Shown: positions 40,375 to 50,465, counted from the stretch's first letter. The stretch is DNA of 64,000 bases from Symbiodinium sp. CCMP2592 (GCA_905221615.1 CAJNDT010000946.1:1025865-1089864); one strand, 5' to 3'. Notes: generated by a model from the sequence alone, not told the origin. Made by a program: numbers and translations.

Positions 40375-40471
40375 CTACCAGTAGCCGAAAAAACCTACAA
40401 TTTGGAGTTCCGGGTTTTATGGTTTCTATACATAGTTCGCTTAACGGGTAGGTTTTCTTGGGCCAGAGGTA
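40375..40471. mobile_element. MITE family I, copy 2
   Basis: CAGTAGCCGAAAAAACCTAC and GTAGGTTTTCTTGGGCCAGA ends. Confidence 0.75.
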
Positions 40472-40952
40472 CATCTTTGTACTAGAACCTGAACCCTTAG
40501 CCACGGAAGCCATAAACCTCGAACCTGGAACACCCTAAACCCTAAGTCCCAAAGCCTAAGCCCTAAACCCTAAGCCCAGCTCTACCTGAAGCGTTTTGAA
40601 GTCTGGATGAGCATAAACCCTGGGCTGTGGCTTTATCTGGACTCGAAAAATCCTTTTATGTTCTCAACAGTCATATAAAGACAGTACAAAAGGAGCTTTC
40701 AAAAGATTGTTCAACGTAAACTCTCCGAGGAGAACTTTAAATCCTAAGCCCTTAACCCTCTAAACCATCCTACACCCCAAATTCTACACCCCTACCCTAA
40801 GCGTCCTAACACTTAGGGAACCTCAAAATGTAGGATTTCTGAGACCCCCCAAGAGACCCAAAGGCTCTCCCTACGAGATTCCGACTTTCCTAAGGAGATA
40901 CATAGACCCTTAGGGTAAACCCTAAACCCTGAAGCCTAAATCCTTCCCGCAG
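40472..40952. other. Telomere-like and unassigned sequence
   Basis: CCCTAAA-type copies near 40540-40580 and 40740-40800, 40915-40935. Confidence 0.45.
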
Positions 40953-41036
40953 GGCTCAGAGATACGGGCTGCGATGGAAGCCAGGAAAAGGTCGCTGACG
41001 AGGATCCGCTCTCGGCTTTTCTCTGACCCTGGGAAT
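40953..41036 (+). CDS. Possible exon, basic peptide
   Basis: After TTCCCGCAG| the frame reads GSEIRAAMEARKRSLTRIRS then RLFSDPG. The splice site is good and the composition protein-like; function unknown. It may precede the island at 41176. Confidence 0.35.
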
Positions 41037-41083
41037 TTAGGGTTTAGGGAATGTAGGGTTTAGGGAATTTAGGGATGTTACGA

Positions 41084-41161
41084 GACCTTAGGGACCGTGG
41101 CAATACCTATATGGATACTTTGGGGTCAAAGTATGTGCTATTTGGGTACGTGGACCCCTAA
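41084..41161. mobile_element. MITE family A, copy 6 (short)
   Basis: GACCTTAGGGACCGTGG on the left and TGGGTACGTGGACCCCTA on the right. Confidence 0.6.
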
Positions 41162-41175
41162 CCCTCATTGGGCAG

Positions 41176-41379
41176 GCTAACCGCTACACCTTCAGACCTT
41201 CACCCGAAAATAAGCTGTTCTTAAAAGACTGTGCGCATGGCATCGCACGAGGATTTGAGCCTTCATCCTTGCCCGAGAAAGCTCTGCCTCATATTCTTGA
41301 GTTTGATCCGGGGGCTAGAAGCGTGAGGCTTGCCCAGACCCCAACTGTTGCTACTAGACTAAATAATCTTTGGGCTTAG
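41176..41379 (+). CDS. Possible terminal exon, unassigned
   Basis: After TTGGGCAG| an open frame of 67 codons ends at TAG. It includes ANRYTFRPSPENKLFLKDCA, HGIARGFEPSSLPEKALPHI and ARSVRLAQTPTVATRLNNLW. No family is recognised, but the composition is more protein-like than neighbouring frames. Confidence 0.4.
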   Translation, partial: ANRYTFRPSPENKLFLKDCAHGIARGFEPSSLPEKALPHILEFDPGARSVRLAQTPTVATRLNNLWA

Positions 41380-41504
41380 GGTTGCATGTCCACGACGCGT
41401 GGGAGGACGATGCTAGCCGCTAGCCAGTCGTCATGGACAGCAACACGGGGACCACGACAGCTGGACCGTGCTCCGATCGATTGGAAAAAGCAAATCCCTG
41501 CCTG

Positions 41505-41613
41505 CCCAGAGACTCCCATATCCCTTAGTTAAGGAATATTCCTTAAATCATATAAGGGATCCTACTATAATTTATGGAATATTCCTTAATTAAGGGATAT
41601 TGGAGTCTCTGGG
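41505..41613. mobile_element. Hairpin element (singleton)
   Basis: CCCAGAGACTCCCATATCCC and GGGATATTGGAGTCTCTGGG are inverted ends; GGAATATTCCTTAA repeats inside. Confidence 0.92.
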
Positions 41614-41678
41614 TGGGCTTCCCATAGACAACCGAAGGCTCTTCTCTGGGGGCTCCCATCTTCCGGCTCGCGATACAC

Positions 41679-41783
41679 TACGGTTGATGATATACATCCT
41701 GCATTAATTTAAGGACCCTAGACTATGGAAATTATGGTATATTCCTTATTATGGGTAATGCAGGGTTCATATCATCAACCGTA
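41679..41783. mobile_element. MITE family F, copy 5 (complete)
   Basis: TACGGTTGATGATATACATC and TTCATATCATCAACCGTA ends with the canonical centre. Confidence 0.92.
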
Positions 41784-41812
41784 TCTTCTCTCCATCTATC
41801 TGTTTACAGGCC

Positions 41813-41960
41813 TGCCTACCTACCTACCTACCTACCTGCCTATCTATCAATATCTCTCTGTGAGTGTTTGCATCTGGCTGTCTGTCTACCCGCTCTGTTT
41901 GTTTGTCTGCCTGGCTGTCTGTTCGTCTGCCTCTGTCTGTCTGTCCCTCTTTGTGTGTGT
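41813..41960. repeat. CTAC/CTGT microsatellite
   Basis: (CTAC)n then (CTGT)n-like steps; the frames it opens are artefacts. Confidence 0.85.
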
Positions 41961-42171
41961 GTTTTTGGTCAAGGAATCTGTCAGTGAAGGCGTTCCTACT
42001 CGACTCTACTCGCGGGAACCGGCTCTCCTTAGCTTCAGGTCCGACCCGTAGCCTAAGCTATGGCAGCGTGCCGGGCAGGAGCACTCGTACCCCGAAGCAG
42101 ATCTGCTGCAAGCAAGTACGACGAGTTGATTTCAGCTTCTGCTGCGTTCTTCGATCGTTCAGCATCCTCCG

Positions 42172-42528
42172 ATGGCTCAATCTGTCAGCACAGTAATTAG
42201 CTTCCCGGCGGACATGTTTGGAGCTGGAGAAGTGTTCCCATCACACCACTGGTTGCGAGCTGCGGAATTGCACCAAGTTTCGGCACAGACGGGCCCGGCA
42301 CAGTCCGACAAGCCTTTTCGACGAAAGCTGCGGGTTCGCTTCGCACTCGTGGTGTTCGGGTGTTCTATACCGGCCAGTCACTGCATCAGAGATGGGCATG
42401 ATGTTTGGACGATGGAGCGCATGGCCCTTTTCAACAACCACTCGCGCAATGTGATCCCCGACTGGGGACCTCAAGCATACATCGACCAATCTGTGAACTT
42501 TGCAAACATGCTGCGGCGCTGTTTTTAA
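42172..42528 (+). CDS. Hypothetical protein, 118 codons
   Basis: ATG to TAA. It begins MAQSVSTVISFPADMFGAGE and ends PDWGPQAYIDQSVNFANMLR plus RCF. The island is about 54% GC with no repeats. I do not recognise a family. The frame may extend upstream to TTTCAG|CTTCTGC near 42132. A minus-strand 82-codon frame overlaps (42241-42489); the + frame is longer and has ATG and stop. Confidence 0.4.
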   Translation: MAQSVSTVISFPADMFGAGEVFPSHHWLRAAELHQVSAQTGPAQSDKPFRRKLRVRFALVVFGCSIPASHCIRDGHDVWTMERMALFNNHSRNVIPDWGPQAYIDQSVNFANMLRRCF

Positions 42529-42787
42529 GCTGCACTACAGGCATCGTAGCAGGGTCAGAAATCGTGCCAGCCGGTAGTTTTAGTCGTCAACAGCACGTAC
42601 ACCGCTAGCTAACTCCTCCACTATAAGTCATACCCAACTGCATGCACAGCTTTCCGGCTTTTCGAGCATCGACGCCGCTTGGACTAAGGTAAGGGACTCG
42701 TCTCGCACGACTACATCTTGAAACAGGCGGGGCGGGGGGGGAGACAGCAACTTTCCTACTCTGCTGGGGGCCCGCATCTCGACCCCT

Positions 42788-42880
42788 ACCTCAACCCGGA
42801 ATAACCTACCTTCTTAGGGTTCCTTATTATGATTTCCTTTTGTAAGTCCTTAAAAAGGTAGGTTATTCCGGGTTAAGGTA
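42788..42880. mobile_element. MITE family I, copy 3 (complete)
   Basis: ACCTCAACCCGGAATAACCT and AGGTTATTCCGGGTTAAGGT ends. Confidence 0.92.
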
Positions 42881-43292
42881 AACCCTAGGCCCTAGGCCCT
42901 AGGCCTTAAACCTTAACCGATCTTGACCCGAAGTTGCCTCTCCTTCTGAGACGCTGCCTGTTTGGAGGTTGAATTGAAGGGTCAGGGTTTAGGGTTTAGG
43001 GGCAACCCTAAATCCCTCCCGCTAAGTAACGTTAGCCCGCGACCCTGCAACACAACTTCCTTTGCCAAGGTCTATAAACTCTAAGCCCAAGACTCTAAAC
43101 CCTATACCCTAAACCATTAACGCTAAACCCGAAACCCCAAACCCTAAATCCGAAACCCCGGAGGTCGACTGGACGTCGTCTGGGCCGATCCTCCATGACG
43201 TCCTCGGCATCCTTGCGCTCCGATCCCTGGCGATCCTGGGCATGCGCAGGCTCTCAGGTTTCCCCGAGGGTGGGTTCTAGACTGGGGTTCCC
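42881..43292. other. Telomere-like patches and one open island
   Basis: CCCTAGG tandem at 42880-42905 and CCCTAAA-like sequence to 43160. The island 43163-43282 (DWTSSGPILHDVLGILALRS) is open on + and unassigned. Confidence 0.3.
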
Positions 43293-43463
43293 TTAAGGGT
43301 CCAAAGAATAGTTAGGGCTCCTTTGAAGGTTTCTATAAGGAGTTTCGAGGATTTTACAGTAGGGTACAAGGATCCAACGAACCCAAGTTCAGGTACTCGG
43401 GTTTAGGATAATAGTTGTGTAGGTCACTATGTTGGAGAGTATATGAAAATTAGGTACTTAAAC
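43293..43463. mobile_element. MITE family T, copy 3
   Basis: CCCTTAAGGGTCCAAAGAAT on the left and AGAGTATATGAAAATTAGGT near the right, passing into CCCTAAA repeats. Confidence 0.6.
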
Positions 43464-43593
43464 CCTAAACCCTAAACCCTAAACCCTTAGGGGTTGTGGG
43501 CTTTGAAGGGTTAGGCTTCAATCGTTCAGCTTTCGGGGGTCATAAGTTGAGTCATAAGGGTTTAAGGAGATTGTAGGACATGTTGCATCACTT

Positions 43594-43709
43594 GGAAGGG
43601 CAGGGGACTTAGTAAGTCGTTTACAAGTAGGGTTATAATTGGGGTAACTCCATTTAGGGTACTTATAACTCTACTTATAACCTACTTACTAAGTCCCCTG
43701 CCCCTCCAA
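43594..43709. mobile_element. MITE family L, copy 1 (complete)
   Basis: GGGCAGGGGACTTAGTAAGT and ACTTACTAAGTCCCCTGCCC are perfect inverted ends. Confidence 0.95.
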
Positions 43710-43806
43710 GCAGGGTTTGGGGTTAAAGCGCCAGACCAGAAGCCGAAAATCCTGCACAGCGAAGCCATTGGCCCGAAATTGCAAGGTCGTACAGCAAGAG
43801 TGAGAG

Positions 43807-44023
43807 CCCAAAGGGTCCAAAGCACTTGCATAACTAGGATGCCCAGTAGTACCCTTATTCCCTTTTTGTAGTCCTAGGCCTAGGTTCCTTATAAAGTTAC
43901 CCAATACCAAAAAGGGAGGCCTTTTTATTATAGGTTACTGGGTATCCTAGATAATGGAGTCATTACTACTAATTACGTATGGCTTGGGGAAGTATCCCCC
44001 ATAACAGTACCTAGGACACTTCT
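43807..44023. mobile_element. MITE family B, copy 6, with family C nested inside
   Basis: Outer ends CCCAAAGGGTCCAAAGCACT and ACAGTACCTAGGACACTTCT. An independent hairpin (ACTAGGATGCCCAGTA / TTACTGGGTATCCTAG) occupies 43833-43951. Confidence 0.88.
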
Positions 44024-44150
44024 ACCCTAAACCCTTACAGAACCCTGAAATGAACCCTTATAGAACCCTTAAAGGACCCTTACGGTAACCCTTGTAGAAC
44101 CCTTCAAGGACCCTTGAAGGAACCCTTATAGAACCCTGAGAGCACCCTTT
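44024..44150. repeat. Degenerate tandem GGAACCCTTA repeat
   Basis: About ten copies of the decamer-like unit, as at 33170-33310. Confidence 0.85.
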
Positions 44151-44152
44151 GG

Positions 44153-44249
44153 GGAGGTTCGCATACCTGGAGATCGGGGGATCTCACCTGCGCCATTTCT
44201 TCGCGCAAACACGGCTTCTACAGGAACTTTGCAGCTCCTTCGATGAATG
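44153..44249 (+). CDS. Possible exon, unassigned
   Basis: After TTTGGGGAG| the frame reads FAYLEIGGSHLRHFFAQTRL then LQELCSSFDEW, ending TGG|GTTTAGGG so that the intron begins with a telomere heptamer. No family is recognised. Confidence 0.3.
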
Positions 44250-44683
44250 GGTTTAGGGTCTATAGGGTTTAGGATCAAGGGTTTAGGGTGCTTTTCCTCA
44301 GGTAGCAGCAGGGAGACGCCTTAAAGGGGACATTATATTCTTAAGCCTACTTCTGGCTCTCTTAGAAGCGACCTTATTGAAAGGGTCTATATTTTTAAGG
44401 GTCCATTTTACCCTAATTCCTGGTTTGGGCCAGTTCTGTAGGGGGTTACGGATTTAGGGTGTGGGGTTTAGGTTCTTGTGGACTTTGAGACTCTAGGCTT
44501 TAGAAGGGTGTATCTTCAATGCGTCATCCGATGCCCCAAGGGGCCAGGGCGATTCGGGCTCAGGTGTCGACCTTGTGCTCTAATTTAGAGTGCGCCTTGA
44601 AGCTCAAGTCCCTAACCTGACTCAAACCCTAAGCACAAGACTCAAACGCCCTCAGGCACGAAGCCTTACTCTGAAGACCTGTC
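44250..44683. other. Telomere-like patches, unassigned
   Basis: TTTAGGG copies at 44250-44300 and 44455-44475; an open patch near 44515-44630 is unassigned. Confidence 0.35.
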
Positions 44684-44803
44684 TATAGTAGAAGCCAGAA
44701 AGTTGGAGCATGACTTAAGGAGGATTTGTGCTAGGATCCCTTATACTTTATCCTATAAGGACATGAGGATACTGATGTTCCAACTTCCTGGCTTCGACTA
44801 TAT
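44684..44803. mobile_element. MITE family K, copy 1
   Basis: TAGAAGCCAGAAAGTTGGA and TCCAACTTCCTGGCTTCGAC ends; GGATCCC at the centre. Confidence 0.92.
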
Positions 44804-44969
44804 CTTTGAGATGCCTCTTCAGGTGATCATGGATGGTTGGCTGTGGCCATGGATGTGGAGGTGGGAGTCTTTCCATGTGAGAAACACAGGAGATCTGATT
44901 CAGTCTTTTTTGTGACTCTTGTGTGTTCTAGGCATATGTAAGATCATATGTATGTACTATGTGTATGAG

Positions 44970-45010
44970 TATGTATATATATATATATATATATATAGAT
45001 AGATATAAAT
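44970..45010. repeat. TA microsatellite
   Basis: (TA)n with GATA at the right. Confidence 0.9.
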
Positions 45011-45117
45011 ATATGTCTGGATAGTAGCGAATTGCTTGGTGCATTTTGTACTGCAAACTTGACGGGGATGTGGAGCAAGGGTAGTCGCGCTGAGCCTCCT
45101 AGACACATGCCCGAACC

Positions 45118-45215
45118 CGAAACCTTGAACCATGAACCGTCACCCCTAAACCCTAACCCCAAAACCCTTCAAACCCCTAAACCCTAAACCAATAAACCCT
45201 AAACCCTAAATCCCA
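45118..45215. repeat. CCCTAAA array
   Basis: CCCTAAACC and CCAAAACCC variants. Confidence 0.88.
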
Positions 45216-45575
45216 TATTGCAAGCACGGAACCTGAGCAAACACTGCTCAAGGCCATCCTAGCCAGGAAAGCTTAGACCTTGGACGGCGAGGTCCTACAG
45301 ACAAACCTCCGACAGCCGTGCTAAGCTTGAGCCGTCTTCTTTTAGCTTCTAAAGACCCCGCAACTTTTTGCACAAGTGATAATGCAAAAACCTCTTCAGC
45401 CTTGTGGGAGCCTTCTCACAACTCTGAAGTCGAGAACTCGAGAACCACTCCACTCTTGGCTTGGCTCAGAGGCGCCCAACCCGGCTGTGGAGCGACTGTG
45501 GTTTGGGAAACGCCCCACGGCAGCAGTGGGAGGGCTAGGGGAATCCCACAGGGCCATTTTTGGTTAACACAAGTT
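45216..45575. other. Unassigned open island
   Basis: GC-richer stretch open in two overlapping + frames (45318 and 45376 onward). No motif; frames continue into a GT microsatellite. Confidence 0.3.
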
Positions 45576-45578
45576 CAA

Positions 45579-45581
<3 letters not shown>

Positions 45582-45612
<31 letters not shown>

Positions 45613-45692
45613 ATATGTATGTGTGTATATATATATATACAATATCATATAAAATAATATATATATATATATATATATGTAGGTATATGATA
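45582..45692. repeat. GT then TA microsatellite
   Basis: (GT)n at 45582-45606 and (TA)n at 45626-45680. Confidence 0.95.
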
Positions 45693-45892
45693 TATGAGGG
45701 CGTTTAGCAGGTCTTCGGGCCCAGGCTGGCGCCCAACAAAACATAAGTGCATATAAGATGTGTGTACATAGGCCGGGACTGCAAGGGTTTCGGCCGCGCT
45801 TGCAACGTAGGTTGTTGCATGTTGCACAGTTTACTAGAATGGCACAGGGCACCGGGACTTTGGAGTTGGGGCTTCAGTTGTTTTGCTTCAGG

Positions 45893-46033
45893 TGCGAAGT
45901 CACATCGCAGAGAGAGACAACAACCGCTCGCCCGGTAAGGTCACGAAGCCAGCTGGAGCAACGACTGGGCTTGCAGTTCAGAGAACTCGGAGAGCATGTT
46001 AGGGGCTCTTTCCTGTGGGCGGGACAGCTCTGA
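45893..46033 (+). CDS. Possible terminal exon, unassigned
   Basis: After TTTGCTTCAG| the frame reads CEVTSQRETTTARPVRSRSQ, LEQRLGLQFRELGEHVRG and stops at TGA. An internal CCCG|GTAAGG is a strong alternative donor. Unassigned. Confidence 0.3.
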   Translation, partial: CEVTSQRETTTARPVRSRSQLEQRLGLQFRELGEHVRGSFLWAGQL

Positions 46034-46087
46034 ACATCTGTTTGCATATTGGCCTTGGTCTGGGTCTCGACAACAGCGCACCTGGGC

Positions 46088-46194
46088 TCCTGTTAAGGAG
46101 CTTGATTAGTTTGAACTACCATGATAATAGGGATCTACAGTAAATAATTAGGTCTCCTTATTTTGGTAACTTAGATCAAATCCCTCAACAAGAA
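46088..46194. mobile_element. Dispersed element S, copy 2
   Basis: GTTAAGGAGCTTGATTAG and TCAAATCCCTCAACAAGAAC ends; core shared with 20204-20297. Confidence 0.7.
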
Positions 46195-46349
46195 CCCAGG
46201 CTTGCAGAAGTTTGTGAAGAAGAACATCTCGCGCAGCATTTGGTATCTACAGGGAACGATTGTTGATGGACGTCAGGCAGACTTCCGTGACTGCATCCAC
46301 CGGGTGTCCAAAGCACGTGCTGGCGATTGGAAGTGTTGCTATGCTTGAA
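46195..46349 (+). CDS. Open island, unassigned
   Basis: Directly after element S, an open frame reads LQKFVKKNISRSIWYLQGTI, VDGRQADFRDCIHRVSKARA and stops at TGA. It lacks an ATG, so it would be an exon. Protein-like, but I do not recognise a family. Confidence 0.35.
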
Positions 46350-46514
46350 CCGCAGTCTTATACTCATCGCAAAGTCCTGTTAATAGCTCAGCCCTGGCAC
46401 GGTCAGTGCCGTCACTGGTGTCCGCAGGTACTGGCAAAGTAGTGCTAACAGCTTTGAACCGTTTCCGATGTCACAGAGCCACTGCATGACCGGAGCATCA
46501 TCCAACTTGCGACT
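46350..46514. other. No gene recognised
   Basis: Continuation with stops; unassigned. Confidence 0.35.
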
Positions 46515-46629
46515 CTAGGGCCATTAATGATTACCTACACTATTCTGAGGCTCCTACACTATTCTGAGGTTCCTTGTTATAACTATAGTATAATGGATCC
46601 CAAAACCCTATTCTAATTTGTAAGGCCCG
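46515..46629. mobile_element. MITE family G, copy 7, with internal duplication
   Basis: TAGGGCCATTAATGATTACC and CTAATTTGTAAGGCCCG ends; CTACACTATTCTGAGG is duplicated. Confidence 0.85.
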
Positions 46630-46906
46630 TTTTTCAGCCGATAACTAAACCCTCAGCCGAGGCACTGCGAAAAGCCCAAAAGATCGGGTCACTACTTCTG
46701 GGATGCTGCTACCAAGCGTTGAAGACCAGGAAAATGTCTGGAGCATCCTGGGTCAACGCCTAGATACACAGAACTTGCGCCTCGCCCCGCTTAGGGTTTA
46801 GAAGTTAAAAAAAGGAGTTTATAGAGGTTTACAGTCCCTTAGGGTTTAGAAGTTTAGAAGGAGTTTATGGAGGCTTCTAGTGCTCATAGGGGCTTATAGG
46901 GGGTGA
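46630..46906. other. Unassigned
   Basis: Several overlapping open patches (for example ENVWSILGQRLDTQNLRLAP near 46725) and TTTAGGG/GGCTTATAGG repeats at 46790-46900. Confidence 0.3.
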
Positions 46907-47012
46907 TACGGTTGATGATATAAATCCTGCATTACTTTAAGGACCCTAAAATATGGGAACTGTGGTATATTCCCGATTATGCGTAATGCAGGATTGTTGT
47001 CATCAACCGTAG
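46907..47012. mobile_element. MITE family F, copy 6 (complete)
   Basis: TACGGTTGATGATATAAATC and GATTGTTGTCATCAACCGTA ends. Confidence 0.92.
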
Positions 47013-47104
47013 AGGTCATGGGTTTACGGTTCAGGGCGTCGACTTTCGGGTTTCGGGGCTCCCGGGCTAGCCGAGGCGTCTCTGGATGCTGGGAGTTAAA
47101 TTAA

Positions 47105-47217
47105 CCCCGAGGCTGCATGTACCTTTATAGTAGATACTTAAGCCTTGAAGGGGGTCCCTATGTGGGTACTTTAAAGCCTAAGTATATACTATATGGGCAC
47201 ATGGATCCTTAGGGTAA
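47105..47217. mobile_element. MITE family A, copy 7
   Basis: GCTGCATGTACCTTTATAGT left, ATGGGCACATGGATCCTTAG right. Confidence 0.82.
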
Positions 47218-47239
47218 AGGGCTTCCCTAGCTCCATGTT

Positions 47240-47292
47240 AGTGTAAAACGGGGTTCTTGTATAGAAACTATAGTACAGTAACTTTAGGGCCA

Positions 47293-47342
<50 letters not shown>

Positions 47343-47370
47343 TGCATAGGTACATGGATCCTTAGGGTAG
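47240..47370. mobile_element. MITE family A, copy 8, with TA microsatellite inside
   Basis: Right end TAGGTACATGGATCCTTAGG; the loop is (TA)n at 47290-47340. Confidence 0.75.
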
Positions 47371-47637
47371 GGTTACTGTTCTTAACTCACTGTTTTTAAC
47401 CTAGCAAGCGATAAAGCCCTGCCCTGTTACTTGGTTAAAACCTTGATCCCCAAACCCCAAACCATCGTCAGCAGTCGCAAAAAGGTGCTCAACAAAAACC
47501 AAAACCATCCTACCCCCAAGCGCCAACAGCAAAGTGCAACGCGGCACTCAGGAATCTGATCTTTTCCGATGCGGTCCACTCGCCCAATGCTGTGCATTTC
47601 GAGTATCGAGCCTTGACGAACGAGCACTCTCAACTTC
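47371..47637. other. Unassigned open island
   Basis: Both strands are open here: minus 47427-47633 (68 codons) and + from about 47468. No decision is possible. Confidence 0.25.
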
Positions 47638-47722
47638 TACCTAGACCCCCCAAAAGTAGGCACAATAATGGCCCAAAACCCATAAAAGGCTGTTATTCTA
47701 CATATTTTGGGGGTCCAGGTAA
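47638..47722. mobile_element. MITE family D, copy 6 (complete)
   Basis: ACCTAGACCCCCCAAAAGTA and ACATATTTTGGGGGTCCAGG ends; the family's reference-like copy. Confidence 0.95.
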
Positions 47723-48493
47723 CGGTTGACGCATAAACGCGTACAACTACTTTCGTAAGTCAGTCTTTGGATCTGAGATCTTTTGCTTCAACTGTGTGCC
47801 GTGCTCCCGAGCGATTTAAACCGCGCTTAGACATGTATCATGTTTAAACACACTTGTTCTAAACGCACATTCAAATCGAACTTGCCTCGTGGAAACCTAC
47901 AGAAAAGGCCTGAAATTGCAACCTTGTCAGCTTGTAAGGGCCGGTACAGCCTTGTAGAGTGTATGGTTCGCTAAACTCATTCTTAAACACTTAGGCCTAA
48001 GTATTTAGTCTCGTGTGTGATATAAACTGGCCTGAAAAAGGTTAAACGGTTTAGGCATGACCACGTGAGGCTTAAGCATAAGCCCTCAGCCCCTAAACCC
48101 AAAGCAGATGCCCCTAAACTGCCAAACCGTCGTGCAAACCCAAAAGTCCCAAAACGAACCCTAAGGCCGCTGATTGTGGCATCCCTTACAGCTGTCCCAT
48201 GGTAGCCCTCGTCGTAACCTAAACCCTAAACCCAAATCCTATTCCCTAAACAGTAGTGGTTGGCAACTCGCTGGCCGGAAAAGAGGCGCTTACAAGCAAC
48301 AAATACGGTTTCTTGGGTTTGGAAACCCTCAACAGACCTCAAGAACCCCTAAACCCTAAAGCCTAAATCTTAAACCCTAAACCCTATTATTTTTAGGGGT
48401 TTGGAGTTCGACTGAACGGCAGCAAAGGAATGTGGACGAAGTACGGCATGCTACCAGACCTGTGCTCCGGCAGAAAAGTTTCTTGCAGCATAG
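47723..48493. other. Unassigned; telomere-like patches
   Basis: CCCTAAA copies at 48218-48250 and 48346-48390. Short open islands at 48250-48330 and 48410-48495 have no motif. Confidence 0.3.
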
Positions 48494-48608
48494 CACTAGG
48501 ACCCAGGGTAGGCCCTTATTCCCTTTTTTAGGGTTTAGGTTCCCTTATAAACCCCCTTTAACCCAAAAAGGGCACCCTTTTTATTCCTAGGCTACTCTTA
48601 GGTCTAGA
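48494..48608. mobile_element. MITE family C, copy 2
   Basis: GGCCCTTATTCCCTTTTTTA and CAAAAAGGGCACCCTTTTTA arms, the same element that is nested at 43833-43951. Confidence 0.75.
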
Positions 48609-48841
48609 GCATTATGTAGTATACATTAGTATAGTTTTGTATCGTGTAGTCGAAAATAGCAGAATCATTGTGAGATAGTATAGTCTGATATAGGATCGTG
48701 AAGTGTAATATGGTTAAAATCGAGTACAGTATGGTACAGTACAGCGCAGTGTAATAATTACCTTTTAGTGGTTTTGGGGTGCCCCGCCCCCTTCCCCTTC
48801 GGCCTCCTGTCTTGCTCCTCTCTCGCGGGCAGAACATGAAC

Positions 48842-48912
48842 GCCCTGTAATAGTGGTATAATAGGAATACAGCAGGGCCCTAATCTAATCCTTATAGTCA
48901 CTATTACAGGGT
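48842..48912. mobile_element. Hairpin element (singleton)
   Basis: GCCCTGTAATAGTG and CACTATTACAGGG are inverted ends. Confidence 0.85.
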
Positions 48913-49084
48913 GGGGGCAGCTTCTAACATGAATGTACCAACCCAGCCGGCCCCCAACGCGTTCCTAAACCCTAAAGCCCACCTTTTGCAGTATCTAGAC
49001 CCTGTACTGTAGCAAGTCTGGTCCTAACCATGAAAATAAGAAGTTATCCGAAACAAAGTATTGCATTCTAGGGCCTAGGCATCA

Positions 49085-49231
49085 TACGTCGAACTTTAGC
49101 TACGGACCTTGAACCCTTCATCAGGGCTCATCTGACTGACAAAGGCTGTCGCCGGAAGCCTGAATCCCCAATCGTACCTAAGCCAAAAAACCCATGGCAA
49201 AAACGCGAGTCATTCAACCGTAAGTTCCCAT
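49085..49231 (+). CDS. Open island, unassigned
   Basis: The frame reads RRTLATDLEPFIRAHLTDKG then CRRKPESPIVPKPKNPWQKR and stops at TAG. Exon-like, no motif. Confidence 0.28.
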
Positions 49232-49269
49232 AGGACCCTCATAAAAACATATTGAAAAGTCTACAAGAT

Positions 49270-49452
49270 TCAACCTGAGCCCTAAACCCCTAAATCCTAA
49301 ACCCCCAAACCCCTAAACCCCTTAACCACCAAACCCCTAAACCCTAAACCCTTAAATTAAACCCTAAACCCTAAACCCTTAAACCCCTAAACCCCTAAAC
49401 CCCTAAACCCCAACTCTAAACCCCTAAACCCTCTAAACCCCAACCCGAAACC
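49270..49452. repeat. CCCTAAA array (minus telomere orientation)
   Basis: About 180 bp of CCCTAAA/CCCCTAAA units, some in perfect register. Confidence 0.95.
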
Positions 49453-49457
49453 CCCAA

Positions 49458-49555
49458 ACCTCCGAGGAGAAACCGTCGAGAGAACCATGCACCACTGGCG
49501 GTGGTTTGGGACGACTGCCACCAAAATCAGCTTGCCTGCGCCATCCTCGAGGCTC
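49458..49555 (+). CDS. Open island between head-to-head telomere arrays
   Basis: The frame PRRNRRENHAPLAVVWDDC then HQNQLACAILEAP is open; other frames are also open. No family is recognised. Confidence 0.3.
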
Positions 49556-49562
49556 CTTTAAA

Positions 49563-49660
49563 GGGGTTTAGGGTTTAGGGGTTTAGGGTTTAGGGTTTAG
49601 GGGTTTAGGGGTTGAGGGTTTAGTGGTTTAGAGTTTAGGGTTTAGGGTGTAGGGTTTTTG
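49563..49660. repeat. TTTAGGG array (opposite orientation)
   Basis: About 90 bp of TTTAGGG/TTTAGGGG units facing the array at 49270-49452. Confidence 0.95.
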
Positions 49661-49986
49661 AAGGGCTCCTTTAAGGTTCCTTTAGGGTTCCTTTACAGGG
49701 TTCCTTAAAGGGCTCTATAGTAGGGTCCTTTACAGGGGTCTACAAGGGCAATTAGTTTAAGGATCTAGTATAGGGGCTTGGAGAAAACCTACATATAGTA
49801 TAATGCTCATGATACCGAGATCGCGGTTTAGGGTTTAGGGGTTTAGGGTTTATGGGCTCGTAGGTTGCAGAGTTCTGAGCCAGAGATATCGGTTGCTCGT
49901 TGTGCAAAGATCCAAGTGCCATTGTAATAGGTACTTCGCAGATATGAGCCTCAAAAGTCAAGAGTGTAAATCATACCCCTCTGGGT
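49661..49986. other. GGGTTCCTTTA-type repeat and unassigned sequence
   Basis: Short tandem GGTTCCTTTA copies at 49664-49740 and TTTAGGG copies near 49826-49850. Confidence 0.4.
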
Positions 49987-50301
49987 ATGATTCTGGCGGA
50001 GCTCCGAGAGGTTATTCAAAGTATTCTCTTTATGTTGGTTTCAAGGGATGTACCTTCCACGGCCTTGGATAGGGCATTCGGTATGTGTCTTGCTTCAGAC
50101 TTGGGGAGTTTGGGCTTGCAAATCTTTACGGGTGTCCTCCATACCGCCGGTCCGTATCGAGTTCATGCCATACTTAAGCGAATCACTGGGATTCCTATAC
50201 GCTCCTCTCCTCGGCCACGATACCTTCGCTTCACCCACAGGGCCCCAGTAAGCCGTGACTTGCCTATGTCGGGCTTTTTGCTAGGTCTGCTTGAACCTTA
50301 G
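49987..50301 (+). CDS. Hypothetical open frame, 104 codons
   Basis: ATG to TAG. Begins MILAELREVIQSILFMLVSR; later HTAGPYRVHAILKRITGIPI. A second + frame (50048-50251) is equally open, so the frame is uncertain. No family is recognised. Confidence 0.28.
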   Translation: MILAELREVIQSILFMLVSRDVPSTALDRAFGMCLASDLGSLGLQIFTGVLHTAGPYRVHAILKRITGIPIRSSPRPRYLRFTHRAPVSRDLPMSGFLLGLLEP

Positions 50302-50465
50302 ACCCTGTAAGGCATAAGAGTAAAAAGTAAGAGTTTAGGGGTTTAGGGCAGTCAGGAGTCGCGAGCATGTTCACGTCATGGGCTGTCGAAGCGCCAGAAG
50401 CCTTAAATTGTGGTCCTATATCCCAAGCCGGTTTAGGGTTTGCAATAACTGCCAATGCTGCTCTT

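Noticed and set aside
42241..42489. 82-codon minus-strand frame
   Set aside because: Overlaps a longer + frame with ATG and stop; neither has a known domain, and only the longer one is listed.
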